Part shown: positions 22,574 to 32,428 of the stretch, in pieces
How positions within the stretch are numbered: position 1 is the first letter of the stretch
Layout of the letters: each line of letters opens with the position of its first letter
Source: Plantago major
Taxonomy: Eukaryota > Streptophyta > Magnoliopsida > Lamiales > Plantaginaceae
DNA length: 64,000 nt
Direction of reading: 5' to 3'
Assembly (NCBI GenBank): GCA_026545765.1
Contig: CM048840.1
Coordinates: forward strand, 9,797,265 to 9,861,264
Translations under genes and position numbers: made by a program
The notes under the pieces: model-generated
What the model was told of the DNA's origin: nothing
The model's input: the letters and a program-made list of their open reading frames with translations, nothing else
The model's database searches: none

Positions 22574-23655
22574 TAGGATTTGCTGCAAGCAATGTTGACA
22601 TAACATCCTGGTCAACATTGTCTTCTATGTTTACCTAGTGTTGTCTTTCTGTTATTCTTTTAGTCTTTTCTCTTTCTTATTCTTGTGTGTCTATGTGTTT
22701 TTTGTGCTTCTGTGCTGGTCAATGGCTGTTCCTATTTGTAGCTTACAGTGGTGATGCTTAGGGTTTGAAAGGCTATTTGAAACCAAGGTTGAAAGGGATC
22801 GAGTCTCCTGTGTGTTTGCTTTATGTAAAACCCACTTTTGCTGCCTTTTGGCTATTTTACTCGTACCTTGACTCACTCTTGATGTTGCCTCCGTCCTTTA
22901 TGCTTAATAAATCTAATGAATTATGATAAAAAGGGCTCGAAGTGTTTCCGTCGAGGATCGTGTTGGGCAGGTTTCAAATACTATCCAGATATCGACGTGG
23001 CCAATGTGTCATATGTCGTGAGGGTTGATGGCCTGTACTGGAAACCGACACGCACAAAAGTGCCGATTCTCGTAAAGCTGCTGGTTCACTTTCTGAGTAC
23101 CAAATTACCCAATGTGGTCAAATGTGGTCTCATGGTCACCCCCACTCAAACTTATGCTAATTGTTCAATTTACTTCTTGAGGCAATGTTGAGTGTATTTC
23201 TTTGGTATTCCTTTCTTCTTCTGTTTTGCCTGCAGCATCAGTGGTGTTAATCGAATCTGCACATCTTGAGACTTGGTTTCCTGGCTGACTTACATTAAGA
23301 GTGGTCTGATATTCCGATGTTGTCATCAATGTTGAGCCAACATCCTGGTCAACATTGCCTGTACTGGAAGTTCCTTCTTTGCTATGTTTTTGTGTGCTTT
23401 TTCTGTGTTTTGGGTTGGGTTTGAGGGGGAGTATTTCTGTGTCTTATTTTTGTGTCTTGGGTAATCTGGGTAAAATGTAAAGTGTAAAATATAATATCTT
23501 ACTCTTATCTGACCTTGATTTGTTTCCTAAAACAAAAATGTACCTCCCTAGGTTGAGTTTTGAGAACCTTCTTCATTCTTGACCTAATTGATACGGTGGT
23601 CATTTGCTTTCCTTAATCTCATATTAACAGCTGTGTACAGATCTTGGTTTGTGTT
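22574..23655 (+). other. Sirevirus 1 spacer between pol and envelope-position ORF
   Basis: About 1.1 kb with no convincing reading frame, conserved across all three copies. It holds two CAATGTTG/CAACATTG clusters (22,590-22,620 and 23,316-23,357) and a purine tract ttgagggggag at 23,421-23,431. Conservation of length and motifs suggests cis function rather than decay. Confidence 0.7.
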
Positions 23656-23946
23656 TTGATATATATGATTATGATCCTTGGAGCAAACCAACCAAAAACA
23701 CCCTTCCAACCATATTACCACTACCTCTCACATTAGCCCACTTCTCCACCACTCACAAAAACTGCCTTCCTTCCAAACCTCTCTCTCTTTTTTAAAAAAA
23801 AAAAAAAAAAAAAAAAATTTCTTTCCCTGTATTTACTTCTTACTCCCAAAACTCTTCACCTTCCACTCACTTTACTCTCTTGTCTCTCTCAAACAAAACT
23901 CCTCTCCCGCTCTTTCTCCCTCAACTCTAGCTTCACGATCCAATCA
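23656..23946 (+). promoter_or_regulatory. TATA-like site and pyrimidine-rich leader before the third ORF
   Basis: gatatatatgattatgatcc (about 23,658) is followed by an A run (23,793-23,817) and then about 120 bases of CT-rich text (cttccactcactttactctc, cctctcccgctctttctccc) leading to the ATG at 23,947. This looks like the TATA box and CT-rich 5' UTR of a plant gene. It recurs at 54,240-54,523 and 63,800 onward. Independent expression of the ORF is an inference. Confidence 0.5.
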
Positions 23947-25887
23947 ATGTCGTCCCCGACAAAACCCGTCTTGCCCGGATTTTCTTTGCAAACACCTGAG
24001 GGGGAGCAAGCTTATCCTCTTCCCATTCGTGCTGAACCGGCTGATTTTGAGATTCCAGTCTATAATTGTGAGGATTCGGAAGATAGTGCTGAAAAACCCT
24101 CATCTCCTGTACCAAAACCACCATCTCCAAAAACCCAGACTGAGTCATCACCATCAAAGCCCTCTGAATTTGCTGCAGAAACCCTTGTAAAATTGGGGAG
24201 CATGCCAGTCGACTTGCCACAAGATCTGAGGGATGATGATGAAAGCCCAATGGGGATAGAGAAAGATGCTCCCATGGAGGATGCTGGGGAAGATGTTGGA
24301 CATCCCGAAATTCAACATGCAGATCCGTGAAAACCCCAAAATCCTGTTGAAGAAGATGATGTACAACAACGACAAAAAGGGAAACGCATCGATGGCACGA
24401 ATGATGAGAATCAGACTAGCATGCGTCAAAATGTTGAGAAACCCGCAGATGAGCCTACCATTGAACTAGTTGAAGTGGAAGATTGGCAGTCAGATGACTC
24501 AGAGAAAACTGAAAGTGATCCAATGAATATAGATGGGGATGTTGCTGTAACATCAGCTGCTCATGATGATAACAATGATGAAAGCTCTAATGATATGGAA
24601 GATTATGAGCCAGAAACTGAAGATGACTCTAAGGATGAGTCAATGGTTGAAGAAGAAGATCTGAGAAACTCAGATGAAAGCTCAGATGACTCTGAAGATT
24701 ATGAAGCTGAGACAGAGGAAGAATCTGAAGAAGAATCACTTGATGATGAGGATGTCATTCTTGGAGAAGACCAGTTGAAGACCACGAGGTAAATGATCTA
24801 TCCTCCGAACTGTGTTCTGAGATGGTTCTGATTGGGATGAAGATGCAGTTTCTCATTTGTTCTATGATAACAAGAATCTAGAAAAATATGAGAAAATCAA
24901 AAACAATGCTATAGATGTTGAGAAGATAATTAAAGAAGACTCATTTGAAGAGTATAACTTGGTTGCCTATCTGAAGAAAAGGAATCTCTATTATGCTGTT
25001 ACTGAATATGCTGCATTTGTTCCTGAAATCATGAGAGAATTCTATGCACATTTATCTGAGAATTTTGGTAGTGAAGGGCATGGTAAGCATCACTGTGTGT
25101 ACTTGAGAGGTGATGCATTCTTCTTGACTTCTAAGGATATCAATACTGTGCTGCATAGAAATAGGGATGAGATTGAGACTCCTGTGGAGGTAACTATGGA
25201 TGAGATTGCAAGAGAGCTAACTGCAGGAAAATTAAAATCTTGGCCTACTGGAACTCTAGATTTGAAATATTGTTGCTCTCTAGTATCTGTTCTTGCGAGG
25301 ATCTGCCTGTACAACTGGTTGCCATCTTCCAATAACAACAAGCTCAGCCAAGAGGCAGCCATGTTGCTTTACAGGATTAAAATGGGTTACAATGTCAATC
25401 TGGGAGAAAGGATTCTCAAGCATCTAGAAAATTCTAAGAATAGAGGGATCAGAGGCCATTTGATTCTTCCATCCACTATATTCTTTGTTCTTCGATGCGT
25501 GGTATTGAGGTTAAAGCCAATGATGTCTATCATTCCAACTTCAAATCCATCACCACCAAACAATCACTGGAAACACATGGCGGGATCTGTGATCTTCCTT
25601 GGGTAGATCCTGATGTTTCTGTGAACATGGATGTGGAGGAGAATATGCCTCTTTCTACTGGCAAAACTGATGTACCAGAAAGCTCTGTAGTTGCAGCTCA
25701 ACATTCCAATGTTGACTTATATGTTGGGACAACATTGACTCCTAACATTGAAACTCATCTGCGGTATTTTAAGCAGGACAAGCTGATTCTGGAGCAAATC
25801 AAAGGGCTTGATGAGCATATCTCAAACAATCTGAAGTTCAGAAATACTCTAGTTTCTTTTCTTTCCTCACAAAAAGGGGGAGAATAG
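23947..25887 (+). pseudogene. Sirevirus 1 envelope-position ORF
   Basis: ATG 23,947 opens a Pro/Ser-rich N-terminus (about 125 codons). A strongly acidic Glu/Asp/Ser region follows (24,421-24,792), then a globular domain (24,857-25,606) with EFYAHLSENFGSEG, VYLRGDAFFLTSKDIN and AMLLYRIKMGYNVNLGERI, and a C-terminal tail ending SFLSSQKGGE at the stop 25,885-25,887. The globular part resembles the plant transposon protein domain of SIRE-type third ORFs. No signal peptide or clear transmembrane segment is visible, so an envelope role is unproven. Frames break near 24,330, 24,790 and 25,490. Confidence 0.75.
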
Positions 25888-26091
25888 ATAACTTGAGTTC
25901 ATTCTTATTGAGTTTGAGTTTGTGTTGAACAATTAATAATTTTGTGGAGTCTGTATTTTTAAATTCTCCTGAATATTTCTTAAGATGTCTGGTTAAGGGG
26001 GAGAATAGATCTTTAGTAGTTCTTAGTTATGTTTCTATGATCTGATCTCTTGATTTGTTTTGTGATGAAAGACTAAGATTAAGGGGGAGAT
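25873..26091 (+). other. Multiple polypurine tracts of Sirevirus 1
   Basis: aaagggggaga (25,873), aagggggag (25,995) and aagggggagat (26,081-26,091, directly before the 3' LTR) repeat within 220 bases. A fourth lies at 23,421. Repeated PPTs are a recognised Sirevirus hallmark. The last tract is the position expected for plus-strand priming. Confidence 0.88.
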
Positions 26092-26935
26092 TGAAAGTGC
26101 AGTATGCACTTATATTTTGATAATCTTGTCTTTCAATAATCGGCCCAAGTTTGTGTTTGTTGTTGTTTGTGAAGTCACAGGATTATCAATGTTGTATAAC
26201 ATTGTGACAGTATAGAATTCAATGTTGGCATAACATTGAAGATACAGCATTGCCGCAGACATCGAAGCAAAGCAGCACTTTGGACAGGATACTTGGACTG
26301 GAAGTATTGACGAAACGAACAAGAATTGATTTAAGGAAAAAGAACAGTTTGTGGTGAAAGCAAGAAGGAATATATTTTATGAAGAATTGAAATATGGGAA
26401 TTTCCTTCTATGCGCTTTTGAAGAAAACAAGTAAAAGGAAAAATTGCCTTTGCCAAGATCCTATTGCCTTTCGACATAGATGGAAGAGGTCGACATCTCA
26501 AGTATATATATGCAAGGATTCAGCAAAGCAAGTTTTTTGAGCCTTTCTTGATGATCAATCGAGATTTTATTAAAAGAGTTTAGGCTTCTTGTTTTCTGCT
26601 AGCTTTAGAGTTTGTCTAAGAGTATTCATTGTTGGAATAACTCTTTCAAACATCGACCTAGAATAGCTTTTACTGTTGGTTCTTCTAGGGCTAGTTTTGG
26701 TTGTTTAATCAATCGTTTGTGATTGTATTAAACCTATTTGATTAGATCTACTTTTCTGTCGAGATATTTTGCCTAAGGCGCCGCAATATATTTTCTATAT
26801 ATTGGCTTGGTAATAGAAGTTACATTATTTATCCGCTGCTATCTGTTTACTGTAGACAGTGTTGAACAACATTGTTGGCAACATTGTCTATTGATCTTGT
26901 TTCAAAGTACCAATCCGGGATCTTAAGTTCTAACA
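26092..26935 (+). repeat. 3' LTR of Sirevirus 1
   Basis: Starts TGAAAGTGCAG after the PPT and ends TAACA before cccac. Compared with the 5' LTR it has one plain transition (gatacagc versus gatatagc). Most other differences are small changes at CTG or CAG words, such as ctgtcgag versus cctgtcagtag. Confidence 0.95.
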
Positions 26936-26939
26936 CCCA

Positions 26940-28100
26940 CTGTTGTTTATCATTATGATGGAGTACCTACATCGTGTTCTTAGCTTGCTAAAGAGAGATC
27001 CTGACTTAAACTTCCACCCTCGGTGTGAAGTCATGGGTATAACGAACTTATGCTTTGCCGATGATCTTCTTCTTTTTGCTAGAGGTGATCCCCGTTCTGT
27101 TGAGCTGCTCCTCGACCACTTTCACATCTTTTCGGCTTCAACAGGTCTTGCCGCCAATCCCAGTAAGTGTCAGCTATTTCTCGGTGGTGTTTCTAGATCC
27201 GTAAAGGAGGAAATTGTGCACTTGAAGGGATTCCAGCTGGGTAAACTGCCTATTAAGTATCTTGGCGTTCCCCTCTCCACACACAATCTCTCTATCCGGG
27301 ATTGCCAACCTTTGATTGATCGAATAACCTCCAGAATCCGGCATTGGACTTCTAAACTACTAAGTTATGTAGGTAAATTCCAACTTATCCGTAGTGTTCT
27401 CCATGCCATGACTAGCTACTGGTTGCAGATTTTCCCGATGCCCTCTGCTGTCCTTAAGCGTATTGAATCAATTTTTCGCTCCTTCATGTGGAGTGGCACT
27501 GACGCTATCACTAGAAAATCCCCTATCGCATGGGACAAAGTTTGTGACGAAAAGAACCAAGGCGGCTTAAATTTGACATCGCTTGCTGATTGGAATAAGT
27601 GCACCATTGCTAAATTATTATGGAACCTGTGCACCAAGGCAGACAAACTGTGGGTGAAATGGATACACTGCTATTACATAAAAGACCGGGATGTCATGGA
27701 TATAGTGCTCACCGCGAACTGTTCTTGGATAATGAAGGCAGTCATGAAGGCGCGGGATTTGGTGCTCCCATTGCGCATTTGGCCGATGTCCTTGCTGGCC
27801 CCAAAGTTCCCCACCAAATTATTATATAAGGAGATACGAGGTGCTAAGCCAGAGGTAGGATGGAAAAAAATTTGGTTTGGAAATAAAGCTCGACCACGAG
27901 TTATGTTCTGTACTTGGATGGCACTACATGAAAGATTGGCGACTCGGGACAAAGTTCGAAGATGGAGCAGCGACATCGACCCATCCTGCCTATTTTGTCC
28001 CCAAGTTGAAACTCAACAGCACCTCCTATTTGAATGCCCCTATACTAAATGCATTTGGACCCGGGTGATGGGATGGCTGCAAATAAATCGAACCCCTTAA
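26940..28100 (+). CDS. LINE ORF2 RT, C-terminal part, and zf-RVT
   Basis: Continues the RT in frame with FIIMMEYL, then LCFADDLLLFARGD (the FADD catalytic pair), KLPIKYLGVPLSTHNLSIRD, SYVGKFQLIRSVLHAMTSYW and KSPIAWDKVCDEKNQGGLN. A zinc-binding zf-RVT module ends it (SCLFCPQVETQQHLLFECPY). The block order matches plant L1 ORF2. The frame is open for about 385 codons and then shifts near 28,100. Confidence 0.93.
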   Translation: MLFIIMMEYLHRVLSLLKRDPDLNFHPRCEVMGITNLCFADDLLLFARGDPRSVELLLDHFHIFSASTGLAANPSKCQLFLGGVSRSVKEEIVHLKGFQLGKLPIKYLGVPLSTHNLSIRDCQPLIDRITSRIRHWTSKLLSYVGKFQLIRSVLHAMTSYWLQIFPMPSAVLKRIESIFRSFMWSGTDAITRKSPIAWDKVCDEKNQGGLNLTSLADWNKCTIAKLLWNLCTKADKLWVKWIHCYYIKDRDVMDIVLTANCSWIMKAVMKARDLVLPLRIWPMSLLAPKFPTKLLYKEIRGAKPEVGWKKIWFGNKARPRVMFCTWMALHERLATRDKVRRWSSDIDPSCLFCPQVETQQHLLFECPYTKCIWTRVMGWLQINRTP

Positions 28101-28474
28101 GGATGGAATTATGGAACTCAACATGATGTGTCGACGCTTTGGTGGGAAGCATTGGAAATCAAAGCTCCTCAAATGCGCATTTGCTGAAACTATCTATATA
28201 TGCAATATGGATTGAACGGAACAATGTCCTCTTCCAACAGAAACCTGCAAACCCTCACCTGGAGGACAAGATTGTTAATGTCGTAATTAATAGAGCTTGG
28301 ATGGATACCCGTTTGAGGGAGCATTGTGCCCAGTTAATGTTAGCTTGATAGAATAGCAATTTTCTATTTGTTTCTACCAGTCACTTAGACTATACTGGAT
28401 ATTATTGCCTGGATCCTCGGATCGGCGTGTACTTAACAGATTGGAATGAAATAAAAGTTTAATGTTCGTTTCAA
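28101..28474 (+). pseudogene. LINE ORF2 C-terminus and 3' UTR
   Basis: Frame 28,139-28,348 carries LSIYAIWIERNNVLFQ, typical of the extreme C-terminus of plant L1 ORF2, one frame off the RT. The 3' UTR has an aataaa near 28,450 and ends gtttcaaaa before the 16-bp target duplicate. Confidence 0.8.
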
Positions 28475-28490
28475 AAAGTATATACGGGTG
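28475..28490 (+). repeat. Right target-site duplication of the LINE
   Basis: aaagtatatacgggtg, identical to 12,962-12,977. Confidence 0.93.
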
Positions 28491-28958
28491 TAACTGGGTA
28501 AATAGGGCTGTAAGATGAAGCCGTCCCAATATCTGCCATCACTAAATCTACAAGCTGTAGAAAGGACAAGAGAAGAAGTGCTCTTCGAAGGATACTCATG
28601 AATGTTTATTCAAAAGTTAGAAAAAATATGAGCTTGAAGAATGTGGCTTTTTGTTGTAAAATGTACTCCCTGTCCCGGTTTCATCTTTCCACGGGTCCGG
28701 GCCAAAATTTTAAGAGAAAAGTGAATAAAGTAGAATAGATGGTGATAAAGTAGAAAAAATATTGACTAAAGTATGACAAATATTGAATAAAGTATGAGAG
28801 CTAGTTTATAAAATATGAGATAGATTTATCATTTATAGGAGAGAGACACAAATCGCTCACTAATCAAATTACATGGAGACCAGTCTGAAATGCATGAAGG
28901 ACCATATATGTACTACCAGTCTAGACATAAACCATAAGAAATCGAAAATATAAGAGAT
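28491..28958. other. Intergenic DNA with one Stowaway end
   Basis: From 28,664 there is a MITE-like end (tactccctgtcccggtttca) with interior words such as gtgaataaagtagaatagat up to about 28,850. No matching inverted end is visible. 28,491-28,663 shows no recognised gene. Confidence 0.5.
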
Positions 28959-28960
28959 AA

Positions 28961-30094
28961 TTTTTTTTTTGCAATAATAACTTTTGCCCGTTTTTGAACT
29001 TACCCCACAACCTTTTTTTTTAGCATTTCACACCAAAAAGTTTATAAAAATTTTAACATTACACAAAGGTTGGATGGCCGTTAAGTTACCGTTAACTTAT
29101 TTTTAAATTACACCAAAACCTTTTAAAAAAACTTCCTCGCCACCAGAACCTTTCTATAAAGTAATAATTTATTCATTTTGAAATTTTTTAAATTTTATTC
29201 CAACAAAAAGAATACAAGAAGTGTTCCGAAAAATAAGGATTACAATCTGAGTCACAAACCAACAACGACACTTTACTTTACAACCACAGAAGCTACATAC
29301 TAAACCATATCCTATCCCTAAGAGAATAGAGAATGATCAACTCTTATCACTCACTGCATAAACATGATACACTAGTGTATTTTGTCTACTAAACACACTT
29401 TCTTCATTTATTTGCTAAATATAACAATAAGTTTATTTTATGATAGATATAACAATAAGATACTGCATATGCGAATGTGAAATTCCATAGTACACGGATA
29501 AAAAATGATAAAAATTATTAGTATATTAATTGGCGTACATTCTATCTATAAAATTAAGTGTTCGAACTCTCTTTACATTCCATCCCTCAATTAGTTGCTT
29601 CAATAAAATTACAAAAATGAAGGCACAAAATATTTATGCTCGTTCCACATACATATAAGTAGCTTTGTGTCATTTTTAAGATCCAAACACAGGAAGATAC
29701 GCAATTGGTAGGGGTACATATGCAGTTCCTTAAATCACTACACTGAACCAACAAATTATATGAAGATTTTGATTGCAAAAGGCAAAAGTCATGGCAAATA
29801 CGATGCATATTCCAACCATCACTAGACTAGCAGCCCCAAACAATTCATGCGAACATATATTTTGATTACTCAAATCAATCAAGAAGGTTCTGGTGTGATT
29901 TAAAAAAAAAAAGGTTTCGGTAGCGGTTGCAAATTTTTGAAAAGGTTTTGGTGTGATTTAAAATACAAACTTAACGGACGTCAATTTTTGGTGTAACGTC
30001 AAAATATTACTAAAAGTTTTGGTGTGAATGCAAACAAAAAAAAGTTTATGGGGTAAGTTCAAAAACAGGCAAAAGTTATTAGTGCCAAAAAAAA
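28961..30094. mobile_element. MULE-like non-autonomous element with long TIRs
   Basis: The left end (aataataacttttgcccgtt, gaacttaccccacaac, ttacaccaaaacctttt) and right end (aaaggttttggtgtgattt, gggtaagttcaaaaacaggc, aaaagttattagtgcc) are inverted relatives over roughly 190 bases. Total length is about 1.13 kb and no transposase is seen. Long TIRs of this size fit Mutator-like non-autonomous elements. The 9-bp target duplication expected for that class is obscured by A/T runs at both ends. Confidence 0.75.
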
Positions 30095-30339
30095 TTTACT
30101 CAAAATATAAACAACAACTACCGGTGTATAATATTAATTTTACCTTTTTAGGTCGTAAGTGTTTGATTTGTAAAAAGGGATTTTAGCATACTTGTTGTGT
30201 CAATCAAACATTAAAAATTTGTTTGACCAATGTTGGGTCGAAGTTTATAAATGCACGGTTAATTAATTCTGTATAAACTCATCGGATAATACCAATCTCG
30301 CGCACCTAAACTGACAATGTCTCGACCTAGAGCTCCTTT
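30095..30339. other. AT-rich intergenic DNA
   Basis: Nothing recognisable beyond short A/T runs. Confidence 0.4.
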
Positions 30340-30780
30340 TGTGTTCTTTTTAGGCATTTTTCTTTCTTTCTTTCGTGCGTGTAGGTCACAATTTTTTTTT
30401 TACCTAGAGCTCTTTTTATGTTCTTTTTAGGCAATTTTCTTTCTTTCTTCATATTTACCAAAATTATCAAAACTCGTACGTGTAGGTCAAAAAAAAAATA
30501 ATGTTCTTTTTACGTATTTTTCTTCTTGCTTCATATTTACCTAAATTATCATTCACTTTCCAAAATTAATTTGTCCGTAAACTCGTGCGTATAGGTCACA
30601 ATTCTTTTTAGGCATTTTTTCTTCTTTCTTCATATTTACACAAATTATCAAAACTCGTACGTGTAGGTCACAAAGAAAAATAAAAATTAAAAAACCGCGC
30701 CAGGTATATTTACCAAAATTATCAAAACTCGTACGTGTAGGTCACAAAAAAATAAATATTTAAAAACCGCGCCAGGTAGA
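30340..30780. repeat. Degenerate tandem repeat of about 100 bp
   Basis: Four to five units alternate ttctttttaggcatttttct, catatttaccaaaattatca and actcgtacgtgtaggtcaca. The last units pick up ccgcgccaggta, the 3' end of the adjacent tRNA-like sequence, showing that the array grew across its edge. Confidence 0.75.
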
Positions 30781-30840
30781 GGTCAAACCTACGACTTTCT
30801 GGTTAGGAAAGCAGACGCTCTATCCACTGAGCTACCGCTA
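30768..30840 (-). tRNA. tRNA-Arg(CCT)-like pseudo-tRNA
   Basis: On the minus strand, ggtagctcagtggatagagc forms an intact D arm. The anticodon arm is tctgctttcctaaccaga with CCT but one extra base. The T arm has ggtttgacc where ggttcgacc is expected, and a 3' acceptor strand ctggcgcg follows. The 5' acceptor strand does not pair with it. The likeness to plant tRNA-Arg(CCU) is clear, but the insertion, the B-box C-to-T change and the missing stem make it a probable pseudogene. Confidence 0.6.
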
Positions 30841-31427
30841 GTTGTTAAATAATGTAATGTATAAACAACTTCAACAGCGTCACCATATCAGACAACATTG
30901 CCTAGATCTCTATAGCAAGGGTTCGAGCCCTACAGAAGGCAACAAAGAAAAACGAATGGACACTTTGTCCTGGAGATGGAAAGGAAGAAGAACTTTTGCA
31001 TGAGAAAATATGGGTATGCTACATAGAATAGAGAGCACGAGAGAGATCCGTCTGTGCATCCGAGAAGAAGGCAGACGGGGAGCCTGACTCCTTTCCATAA
31101 AAGTCTACCTATAGGTAGGGATGAATAAGACATGCCGCTCTTGAAGTTACCTTGAGCTGGATCAATTACATAGAAAGTTAAAAGCTTCACTGCTTATCTA
31201 AAAGACTTCCAAAGTACATATCGAAACCAAGTACAAACTACAAACGTTATAAGAATGTCCAAGTATCAATAACGCCATAGGTTAAATTCACTCCAAAATC
31301 ACTCTACATTTCGGGCCAAGTTACAAGATTCGTCACTATGCTTCCATCGGTGGAAGAGAAAACATGCTTATAGTCGAACTTCGACTTCTGATTTGTCTCA
31401 AGGTCTGTAAAGCTGATCTGCTAAGCC
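30841..31427. other. Intergenic DNA and probable SPX 3' UTR
   Basis: Up to about 31,190 no gene is recognised. A ggttcgagccc word at 30,919 recalls a tRNA B box but has no A box in reach. From about 31,200 to 31,427 the sequence lies directly downstream of the SPX stop on the minus strand and is probably its 3' UTR. Confidence 0.4.
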
Positions 31428-31946
31428 TCAAATCTGGCTTTCCATCAGTCTAGCAGTTCCTGCTGGAAGTTCAATGTAAGTATCTACCGGTGAATCTTGC
31501 TGCAATTGCTCATGCCGAGAAAAGATATGGCAAATCAAGATCTCACACTCCTGTACCAGGTTGTTTATCACTTCAGTCTGAAAGAATGGCTGTTGTAGCA
31601 CATTCCATATGAAAGGGAGTCGAATTACATCGCCACTTCTCTTGTCATACTTCTTCAATATCTTCAGCAGTCCTGCTCAGATTGAGAGCAGACAAAATTT
31701 GGAACATAAGTCCTCGGCATGTACTTAACAGTTAAAATCGCAACTTGCAAACACACTTCTAATTCGTAAACACAATACACACCCAGAGGAAGCAAAGTTA
31801 AAAGCTTAAATGAGCATACCTATGTAGTTGAGAGCACTGTAGTTGTTCAACAAAATCATCTCTCCATGAATATCTACAACCTTTCTTCCTAATCTCATAA
31901 GCTCTTCTTTCGAATCATTGGCCTCAGAAACTTCAGCTTTCAGCAG
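31428..31946 (-). CDS. SPX-domain protein, 3' two exons (partial)
   Basis: Two minus-strand exons join in frame (phase 1). Exon 31,946-31,820 encodes [20 protein letters not shown]; exon 31,672-31,428 encodes [20 protein letters not shown], then [17 protein letters not shown] and a stop. Both splice sites are GT-AG. This is the C-terminal two thirds of an SPX domain, including the [18 protein letters not shown] segment whose lysines help bind inositol pyrophosphates in phosphate sensing. After the domain about 30 residues remain, so no EXS or MFS domain follows. The N-terminal exon, expected to start MKFGK-like, was not found upstream. The gene may be truncated or have a long intron. Confidence 0.78.
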
Positions 31947-32428
31947 CTATAACAATCAAAGTCCCACAAATTAAAAAAGGTCAGTACTCAGTACCTGAAA
32001 GTTAAAAACTGAATTACTGATTGTACCAACTGTAGTACAATTAGGGTTCATATGCCAGCTCTAAATCAGTCACTCACAACTCGTGTTACTTGGCTTATTC
32101 TCAGAATTACGTTGGGCATTTTGGCATGGTACTATGTCGCATCTTTTCACACTTGTAATTGAGATAATTACTACCCAACGAGGAGTAATTTCTCACCTAT
32201 ACATAGCCCAGTCTAGATCATAGTTTGTAAGTAGAATTACACAGCAAAAATCAATACAAGAAAAGCTTCTGAGATGTTTATCTACTTCGTTTTTAACATG
32301 TATTTGATTAATTCCTGACTCAAGTACAGGCTACTCTGGGATCATAAGACAGGGCAGCTACATCGGATTTCAGCCTCAAGTGGAGCTATAGACTCATTCC
32401 ATGCAAGCACCCTTTCACCTATAAGAAC
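31947..32428 (-). other. Probable SPX intron
   Basis: Upstream of the first recognised SPX exon on the minus strand, whose acceptor is ttgattgttatag. No further SPX-coding text is recognised. Confidence 0.45.

Larger units (their letters stand above)
16456..26935 (+). mobile_element. Sirevirus-type Ty1/copia element 1, complete, 10.48 kb
   Basis: LTRs of 848 and 844 bp with TG...CA ends, an initiator-Met-type PBS, gag, pol (PR-INT-RT-RH), a long spacer, an envelope-position ORF, several polypurine tracts and a 5-bp target duplication. Size, pol order, the additional 3' ORF and repeated aagggggag tracts identify the Sirevirus (SIRE/Maximus) branch. The two LTRs differ almost only at CTG/CAG sites, so the insertion is young. 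Reading frames are broken in several places, but many breaks may be sequence errors (see findings). Confidence 0.95.
12978..28474 (+). mobile_element. L1-like LINE, split by a nested Sirevirus
   Basis: Without the nested element (16,456-26,935, plus one target duplicate) the LINE is about 5.0 kb. It has ORF1 (AT-hook, DUF4283, zinc knuckle) and ORF2 (endonuclease, reverse transcriptase, zf-RVT). It is bounded by an exact 16-bp direct repeat and has a very short A-rich 3' end (gtttcaaaa). The 5' end looks complete because ORF1 begins about 140 bases in. The exact target duplication indicates a fairly recent insertion. Frameshifts in ORF1 and in the endonuclease make the present copy inactive. 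Confidence 0.93.

Noticed and set aside
22916-23191. 91-codon frame in the Sirevirus spacer
   Set aside because: Not preserved in copies 2 and 3 and no family resemblance.
23678-24190. 170-codon frame over the leader of the third ORF
   Set aside because: Runs out of frame with the conserved ORF, and its Lys/Phe run comes from the A tract; the CT-rich leader explains its Ser/Leu/Pro content.
30895-30960. B-box-like ggttcgagcccta
   Set aside because: No A box at a suitable distance and no cloverleaf, so neither tRNA nor SINE is supported.
31821-31990. Possibility that the SPX exons belong to a PHO1-like protein
   Set aside because: The frame stops about 30 residues after the SPX domain and no EXS-domain exon is seen downstream.
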